From contig NZ_JAEUAK010000017.1 of the NCBI RefSeq assembly GCF_019511345.1, positions 1 through 64,000 of the forward strand: a DNA stretch of 64,000 nt. The letters run 5' to 3'. Below, piece after piece: positions 59,701-64,000 of the stretch; positions within the stretch are counted from its first letter, which is position 1; each line of letters opens with the position of its first letter. Source of the stretch: Rhizobium mesosinicum (GTDB lineage: Bacteria > Pseudomonadota > Alphaproteobacteria > Rhizobiales > Rhizobiaceae). The notes beneath the pieces are model-generated. The model did not search any database. It was not told the DNA's origin and saw nothing but the letters and a program-made list of their open reading frames with translations. The translations under genes were made by a program, and so were the position numbers.

Positions 59701-59941
59701 GCAGCTCGTCCAGCCGATCGTCGCCTCCTCGCAGGAGCGCGCGCTCGTCAGCTCGATCATCGAGATCGCCCGTTCGCTCGGCGTGGAGACGGTGGCCGAG
59801 GGCGTCGAGACGCTTGATCATGCCGAACTGCTGCGCGATCTCGGCTGCGATGTCCTGCAAGGCTATGCCTTTGCACGTCCCCTCTCCTTCGACGATTTCG
59901 CCATCGAGGCGCGCGGAACCGCCTGGCTGCTGGCATCGTAG
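56759..59941 (+). CDS. CHASE-type membrane GGDEF-EAL protein
   Basis: The product is 1060 residues. Order: TM1 (about 23-42), a periplasmic CHASE-like sensor (about 45-280), TM2 (about 286-308), two PAS domains (about 325-445 and 480-605) joined by coiled-coil-like Glu/Leu segments, GGDEF (about 610-790), EAL (about 800-1050). Both signatures are intact: GGDEF at about 712-716 in RIGGDEFVIL, EAL at E839 in GVEALVRWRH and IDDFGTG. Both synthesis and breakdown of cyclic di-GMP are possible. The start is uncertain (GTG 56759 with a weak site). Confidence 0.92.
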   Translation: MCDLQFRLSNSKQLRRVLKNTRVSLLVSALVAIVVIAVGFALDSANTAAYLRELKIRTESQTYLIRARMSAQINMDITAVRDLSNLISLGTQENEVELERQINWLLIQNPHFIHIAVAPDFIVKSVYPAQSGRDRIGKDVRERLLERMSISRNTNDQSARFYGPFKMTEAENAFAIFFPVFVKQNGQRRIWGAVEVVIDQNMFYEATGLKPARNSENQERYPHLDHLSIAVRDIGTPDETAAPFFGPSNIYEKDPLRRKISFAGGRWELAAVPKGGWHAIPDNQPELRLIIVAAGCVIIIPIFFAIWLLGERNRNIAQLETREGKLLELSQRLNLALESSRIGIWELQENATSLAWDSRASALHGLKAIEGNQPLDVLLSTIVPEDREIAEVHFFGCSIAGEACTTQYRVMREEGRIRHLRSIGAFYTDAGGTGKTIGIVWDVTADVEVTNTLRLAKETSELKNAELELALAELSSREAELAELSGKLDLALDSYQCGIWEAVLGKRGSIWDERMQELYGLKQSNAFVTEEAWLSRIHPDDRGLALESARHFKRLGDTHTLVVRVPDENGGLRYVRSVGKVHRTPTGEMKIIGIAFDSTEDALMTLRLKAAKDEAIAKNVELELAKNRIEHNSLHDPLTSLANRRKLDIALENLTDAGRGEPQTFAILHIDLDRFKEINDTLGHAAGDAMLVHASRVLSRNLRDSDVVARIGGDEFVILSFDVGDKEMAELAGRVVEEMRQPIDFQGFSCRCGVSIGIALASGIHVDARKVLINADIALYRAKSLGRNRFEFFNHNLQADIINNKRTADEILAGIDNGEFTAWYQPQFCARSMKLTGVEALVRWRHPSRGLLTPDKFLRIADEINVVQTLDRIVLETALRDKMRWAAQGVSVPKVSVNVSARRLHDGSLLESLTDLQIRPGEISFELVESIFLDESEDVVSQNLERIKALGIDIEIDDFGTGHTSIVSLLKLKPKRLKIDRQLVQPIVASSQERALVSSIIEIARSLGVETVAEGVETLDHAELLRDLGCDVLQGYAFARPLSFDDFAIEARGTAWLLAS

Positions 59942-60111
59942 CTGAAGGCGAGCCTGTCGTCGTTCGTCAATACGGAAATACCATTTTCCCGATCGCACCA
60001 TCCGGCGCAAAGAAAGGCTTTTGCCTGAACTGTTTTTTGGCCTATGAGTGTCGCGCCTTTTGAGTAATGGCGCGGCCGACGACACCGGTTCCGCGCATCC
60101 GGCGGGAACAC

Positions 60112-61209
60112 ATGTCGCACAATACATTCGGTCATCTCTTCCGTGTAACTACCTGGGGCGAAAGCCACGGGCCAGCACTCGGCGCCGTCGTCGACGGATG
60201 CCCTCCGGGGCTGCGCTTCAAGCTTGAGGACCTGCAGGTCTGGCTCGATAAGCGCAAACCAGGCCAGAGCCGTTTCGTCACCCAGCGGCGCGAAGACGAC
60301 CTGGTAAAGGTTCTCTCGGGCGTGATGATGGACGCCGACGGCGAGACGATGGTCACGACGGGAACGCCGATCTCCATGCTGATCGAAAATACCGACCAGC
60401 GCTCCAAGGATTATGGCGAGATCGCCCGGCAATATCGCCCCGGCCATGCCGACTATAGCTATGACGTGAAATACGGCATACGCGATTATCGCGGCGGCGG
60501 CCGTTCCTCGGCGCGCGAGACGGCGGCGCGGGTTGCGGCCGGGGGCATCGCCCGGCTCGTCGTGCCTGGCGTGACGATCCGCGGCGCGCTGGTGCAGATC
60601 GGAAAGTACAAGATCAATCGCGCCAACTGGGATTGGGATCAGGTCGGGCAAAACCCGTTCTTCTCACCCGATGCCGAGATCGTGCCGGTCTGGGAAGAAT
60701 ATCTCGACGGCATCCGCAAGGCCGGCTCGTCCATCGGCGCCGTCATCGAGGTGATTGCCGATGGTGTCCCGGCGGGCTTGGGTGCGCCGATCTACAGCAA
60801 GCTCGACCAGGATATCGCTTCGCTGCTGATGTCGATCAACGCAGTCAAGGGCGTCGAGATCGGCAACGGCTTTGCCGCCGCCGAGACGAGCGGCGAAGAC
60901 AACGCCGACGAGATGCGCATGGGCAATGACGGCGAGCCCATCTTCCTGTCCAACAATGCCGGCGGCATCCTTGGCGGCATTTCGACCGGCCAGCCGGTCG
61001 TCGCCCGCTTCGCTGTCAAGCCGACCTCTTCCATTCTCACCGAGCGGCAGTCGATCGATGCCGACGGCAAGAATGTCGATATCCGCACCAAAGGCCGTCA
61101 TGACCCTTGCGTCGGCATCCGCGCCGTGCCGATCGGCGAGGCGATGATCGCCTGCGCCATTGCCGACCACTATCTTCGCGACCGCGGCCAGACCGGCCGG
61201 CTGAAATAG
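60112..61209 (+). CDS. aroC: Chorismate synthase
   Basis: The product is 365 residues. It makes chorismate with reduced FMN. Motifs are GHLFRVTTWGESHGPALGAVVDG at the start, YRPGHADYSYDVKYGIRDYRGGGRSSARETAARVA and RQSIDADGKNVDIRTKGRHDPCVGIRAVP. ATG 60112 follows GGCGGG; a start 15 codons earlier is less likely. It stands 10 bases before ribB, so co-transcription is likely. Confidence 0.97.
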   Translation: MSHNTFGHLFRVTTWGESHGPALGAVVDGCPPGLRFKLEDLQVWLDKRKPGQSRFVTQRREDDLVKVLSGVMMDADGETMVTTGTPISMLIENTDQRSKDYGEIARQYRPGHADYSYDVKYGIRDYRGGGRSSARETAARVAAGGIARLVVPGVTIRGALVQIGKYKINRANWDWDQVGQNPFFSPDAEIVPVWEEYLDGIRKAGSSIGAVIEVIADGVPAGLGAPIYSKLDQDIASLLMSINAVKGVEIGNGFAAAETSGEDNADEMRMGNDGEPIFLSNNAGGILGGISTGQPVVARFAVKPTSSILTERQSIDADGKNVDIRTKGRHDPCVGIRAVPIGEAMIACAIADHYLRDRGQTGRLK

Positions 61210-61219
61210 GAATTGTCTC

Positions 61220-62323
61220 ATGTCGTATGATCAGAAGCGCGTTGTCGATGCTATCAGGGCTTTCGAAGCCGGCGAGATCGTTGTCGTCATGGATGACAAT
61301 GATCGTGAAAACGAGGGCGACCTGATCGTCGCCGCCGTGCATGCGACCCCCGAAAAGATGGCCTTCATCGTGCGCCACACGTCAGGCATCGTCTGCGCGC
61401 CGATGCCGAGGGAAGAGGCGAAGCGCCTTAACCTCAACGCCATGGTGGCGGAAAACGATTCCGCCCATACGACCGCCTTCACCGTTTCCGTCGACTTCAA
61501 GCACGGCACGACCACGGGCATTTCTGCCGACGACCGCACGCTGACGGTGCGCAACCTTGCGAACCCGAACGTCGGCGCGTCGGATTTCGTCCGCCCCGGT
61601 CACATTTTCCCGCTGGTCTCCCGCGAAGGCGGCGTGTTAATGCGTTCCGGCCATACGGAAGCAGCGGTCGATCTTTGCAGGCTTGCCGGCCTGCCGCCGA
61701 TCGGAGTCATCTCTGAACTCGTCAATGACGACGGAACAGTAACACGCGGTCCGCAGGTCGTGGATTTCGCCGAGCAGCACGGGCTGAAGCTTCTGTCGGT
61801 TGCCGACCTCATCGCCTATCGCCAGCGCAAGGAAACGCTGATCGAGCTCGGATCGAGCTTCGATATCGAGACGCCATTCGGCAAGGCCAAGGCTCATACT
61901 TACTCCCTGCCCTGGGATCCGATGCAGCATCTTGCCGTCGTCTTTGGCGACATCAGGGACGGTGTCGATATTCCGGTGCGCCTGCATCCGGAAAACGTCG
62001 CCGACGACCTGTTCGGCAAGCGCAAGCCCGTCGATTTTTATATGAAGAAGATCGCCGAGGAGGGCCGCGGCATCATCGTCTATCTGCGCGAAGGCTCTGT
62101 CGGAGTCGGCCATTACGACAATGGCCGCAAGGCGCGCGGGCAGGGCCGCGAGGCTCATGCAGAAGCACAAACGCGCGACAGCGAATGGCTGGAGATCGGC
62201 CTCGGTGCGCAGATCCTTAGAGATCTCGGTGTCGGCTCGATCAAGCTCCTGACCAGTCGCGAGCGGCATTATGTCGGCCTGGAAGGCTTCGGGATCAAGA
62301 TTTCCAGAACCGAAATTTGCTGA
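61220..62323 (+). CDS. ribB: RibB with degenerate GTP cyclohydrolase II-like domain
   Basis: The product is 367 residues. The N-terminal domain is a full 3,4-dihydroxy-2-butanone 4-phosphate synthase: MDDNDRENEGDLIVAA, RHTSGIVCAPM, DFVRPGHIFPLVSREGGVL and GHTEAAVDLCRLAGL. It makes the riboflavin precursor from ribulose 5-phosphate. The C-terminal 160 residues resemble GTP cyclohydrolase II, but the zinc Cys cluster (GECLTGDxxxSxxCxC) is missing; only one late Cys is present. So only RibB activity is expected. AGGAA precedes ATG 61220. Confidence 0.95.
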   Translation: MSYDQKRVVDAIRAFEAGEIVVVMDDNDRENEGDLIVAAVHATPEKMAFIVRHTSGIVCAPMPREEAKRLNLNAMVAENDSAHTTAFTVSVDFKHGTTTGISADDRTLTVRNLANPNVGASDFVRPGHIFPLVSREGGVLMRSGHTEAAVDLCRLAGLPPIGVISELVNDDGTVTRGPQVVDFAEQHGLKLLSVADLIAYRQRKETLIELGSSFDIETPFGKAKAHTYSLPWDPMQHLAVVFGDIRDGVDIPVRLHPENVADDLFGKRKPVDFYMKKIAEEGRGIIVYLREGSVGVGHYDNGRKARGQGREAHAEAQTRDSEWLEIGLGAQILRDLGVGSIKLLTSRERHYVGLEGFGIKISRTEIC

Positions 62324-62337
62324 CCAGCTTTCCTTCT

Positions 62338-62351
62338 CCCGCCGGAGCGGG
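62338..62351. terminator. Hairpin between convergent ribB and ycaQ-like genes
   Basis: CCCGC and GCGGG (62338-62342, 62347-62351) form a 5-bp stem with loop CGGA, 15 bases after the ribB stop and 1 base before the other gene's stop. It has no clear T-run and is short. Confidence 0.35.
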
Positions 62352-62352
62352 A

Positions 62353-63543
62353 TTATCCTTTCCAACCGTCCAAATAGACGACCTTTTCCACCCCGACGAA
62401 ACGCGCCAGGCGTTCGAGCTCGGCTTCGAGCTTTTCGAACCGCCCTGCAGATGCCTTGACGCGCGGCTCCAGCCATAGCCTTTTGACATCCAGCGTACCC
62501 TTCTTGCGGTCGGCCTTCATGTCGATGCGGCCTATGAGCCTGTCGCCTTCCAGGAGCGGGAAGACATAATAACCATATTCGCGCTTCGGCTCCGGCACGA
62601 AGACTTCGATACGATAGAAGAAACCGAAAAGACGTTCTGTCCTGTTTCTGTCGCGAATCATCGGATCAAACGGGCTGAGCACCCGGATTCGCGACGGCGC
62701 TTCGGGAAAAGTATCCATCGCGCCGAAAAAATTCGCGAAAGCCCATGAGGTACGCGGCTTGCCGCCAAGCGCAGGTTCGATCATCACTTCGATCAGTTCA
62801 TCTCTGTTTTCGGCAACCCAGCTCTTGGCTTCGTCCGGCGACAGCAGATCCCAGAAGGCGGCAATTTCGCCATGTGTGGCAAAGCCCAGACGAGTGAGCG
62901 CACTGCGGCAGGCCCAGTCGACGAATTCCTCGCGGCTCACCTCCGGCTCGCGGAATTCGGCGGGAATGACGCGCTCGACGAGATCGTAGATCTTCTGAAA
63001 GTTAGAGCGGCCGGCTATCGCGAATTTGCCGGTGCGCCAAAAATATTCGAGCGCCGTCTTGTTCGGATGCCAATTCCACCAGCCGCCGGAAACGTGGCCA
63101 TCCGCCTTCATATCGCGCGCCAGGATCGCCCCGCCCTTAACCACACGATCATAGGTCTCCTCGAAGGAGGCTTCGAAACCCTCGCCGCGCCATTTGCGCC
63201 AGCGCTCGACAATTGCCTTTTCCTCGTCGAGGAACTTGTGCTTCCAGTATTTGAAGAAGGCGCTCGGCACGATGGAGGCATCATGCGTCCAGTGTTCGAA
63301 GAGCGTACCGTCCTTTTCCAGAAGCGCGGTCAGGTGTTCGCGCCGGTATGTTTGGTTGCGGGAAAAAAGGATCTGATGATGGGCGCGCTCCACCGTCTGG
63401 ATGCTGTCTACCTGCACGAATCCGAGATCGTGGATGAGGTCCAGCAGGCCGGCTTTGGTCAGCGCGCGGTTTGGCGGGGCGCTCAGCCCCTGCTTGGCGA
63501 GAAAGATACGGCGGGCATCGGAATTGGAGAGCAGATTCGTCAT
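62353..63543 (-). CDS. YcaQ-family winged-helix protein, probable DNA glycosylase
   Basis: The product is 396 residues. The N-terminal segment DARRIFLAKQGL...LDLIHDLGFVQVDSIQTVERAHHQILFSRNQTY is the signature of the HTH_42/YcaQ family, with Q-V-D as the catalytic-type motif. YcaQ/AlkZ-like proteins unhook DNA cross-links, known from Escherichia coli and Streptomyces. The rest is a tandem winged-helix region and a beta domain. ATG 63543 starts it; the site upstream is weak. Confidence 0.88.
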   Translation of the reverse strand: MTNLLSNSDARRIFLAKQGLSAPPNRALTKAGLLDLIHDLGFVQVDSIQTVERAHHQILFSRNQTYRREHLTALLEKDGTLFEHWTHDASIVPSAFFKYWKHKFLDEEKAIVERWRKWRGEGFEASFEETYDRVVKGGAILARDMKADGHVSGGWWNWHPNKTALEYFWRTGKFAIAGRSNFQKIYDLVERVIPAEFREPEVSREEFVDWACRSALTRLGFATHGEIAAFWDLLSPDEAKSWVAENRDELIEVMIEPALGGKPRTSWAFANFFGAMDTFPEAPSRIRVLSPFDPMIRDRNRTERLFGFFYRIEVFVPEPKREYGYYVFPLLEGDRLIGRIDMKADRKKGTLDVKRLWLEPRVKASAGRFEKLEAELERLARFVGVEKVVYLDGWKG

Positions 63544-63669
63544 GTCGCCATCATAGCGCGGAAAATCTTCCTAGCCACCCGATACCATATTCCCACCGAT
63601 CTGATTTTGATCCTTTATCGCACGGCCGCAGCCTTATAGAAGCAGGAACTCAAACAAGGGGACCCATAC

Positions 63670-64000
63670 TTGGATATTCGTTTCGAGAGCGCGGGCGCCA
63701 GTTTCGGAGCAAGGGTCGCAGTGGAGCCGCTCACATTGTCTCTCACCGAAAACCGCCTCGGCGTCATCGGCCTCAACGGTTCGGGCAAGACGACCTTCGC
63801 GCGGATGATCAACGGGCTGACCAAACCCACCACCGGCAAGGTCACCGTCAACGGGCGAGACACGCGCGACGAGAAGACGGCGCTGGCCGATGTCGGCTTC
63901 ATCTTCCAGTCGCCGCAGAACCAGATCATCCTGCCGATCGTCAGGGACGACATCGCTTTCGGGCTGAAGGGCCGTGGCTTCACCAAGGCGGAGATCGATC
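63670..64000 (+). CDS. bioM: ECF-transporter ATPase, probably BioM (truncated by window end)
   Basis: About 110 residues are visible. Walker A GLNGSGKTTFARM lies at about 34-46, and the Q-loop segment VGFIFQSPQNQIILPIVRDDIAFG is typical of CbiO/EcfA-type ATPases (PQ-Q-PTV-like). In rhizobia the ECF ATPase called BioM works with BioN and BioY for biotin, hence the name as an inference. The start is TTG 63670 with GGGGA upstream. It is divergent from the ycaQ-like gene. Only a half-match to a BioR box is seen near 63630. Confidence 0.7.
   Translation, partial: MDIRFESAGASFGARVAVEPLTLSLTENRLGVIGLNGSGKTTFARMINGLTKPTTGKVTVNGRDTRDEKTALADVGFIFQSPQNQIILPIVRDDIAFGLKGRGFTKAEID

Noticed and set aside
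63620..63640. BioR box upstream of the ECF ATPase
   Set aside because: Only the first seven bases agree with TTATAGATAA; the second half does not match.

Overview
The window is a stretch of core chromosome from an alphaproteobacterium of the Rhizobiaceae, most likely the Rhizobium etli / R. leguminosarum group. The evidence is high G+C with strong third-position bias, the cell-cycle methyltransferase CcrM, an IalB-family protein, BioY with BioR-type operators, the order ispH-thrB-rnhA with the rhizobial type of ThrB, a ctaCDB-coxF-ctaG-ctaE oxidase cluster, and intergenic palindromic repeats of the kind known from rhizobia. The assignment rests on remembered family features; no search was run.

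Layout. 0-3 kb: a 3' fragment of an IS481-type transposase runs into tRNA-Pro(CGG), followed by a small lipoprotein, tRNA-Gln(TTG) and a cupin / metallo-hydrolase / DCC-protein operon. 3-6 kb: short hypothetical genes separated by three kinds of intergenic repeat. 6-17 kb: pyruvate phosphate dikinase, Smc, a DsbA-like protein, a RelBE-type module whose toxin is frameshifted, a DUF721 protein, then mutY with a HAD hydrolase and an NTF2-like protein. 17-23 kb: ccrM, an ABM/NIPSNAP pair divergent from an ArsR regulator, bioY-DUF1284 with two BioR-like boxes and a probable BioR. 23-30 kb: thrC, an M16 peptidase, a GNAT enzyme and a GGDEF-EAL protein. 30-33 kb: a metal ABC transporter operon behind Zur-like operators. 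33-40 kb: redox and housekeeping genes, ispH-thrB-rnhA, SURF1 and DUF983. 40-46 kb: the aa3 cytochrome oxidase genes. 46-64 kb: IalB, TldD, a DD-carboxypeptidase, a deacetylase, pdxH, a J-domain protein, fabI, a CHASE-type GGDEF-EAL protein, aroC, ribB, a YcaQ-family protein, and the start of an ECF-type ATPase cut by the window edge.

Working units. ctaC-ctaD-ctaB-coxF-ctaG-ctaE run as one block, with DUF983 and SURF1 just beyond; a CPT-like gene on the opposite strand and a repeat copy lie between ctaE and DUF983. The transporter operon starts with an unlisted-looking 42-residue membrane peptide coupled by ATGA overlap to the ATPase, and its promoter region carries two dyads of the alphaproteobacterial Zur type. 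bioY and a DUF1284 gene overlap by 4 bases and share BioR-type boxes with a GntR regulator next door. M16 peptidase, GNAT and GGDEF-EAL genes are closely packed.

Most of the window is ordinary housekeeping DNA. I did not find a clearly new multi-gene system. The most useful leads are the small peptide and dyads at the metal operon, the DUF1284-bioY link, the split oxidase cluster, the broken toxin beside an intact antitoxin, and the repeats that supply or abut stop codons.
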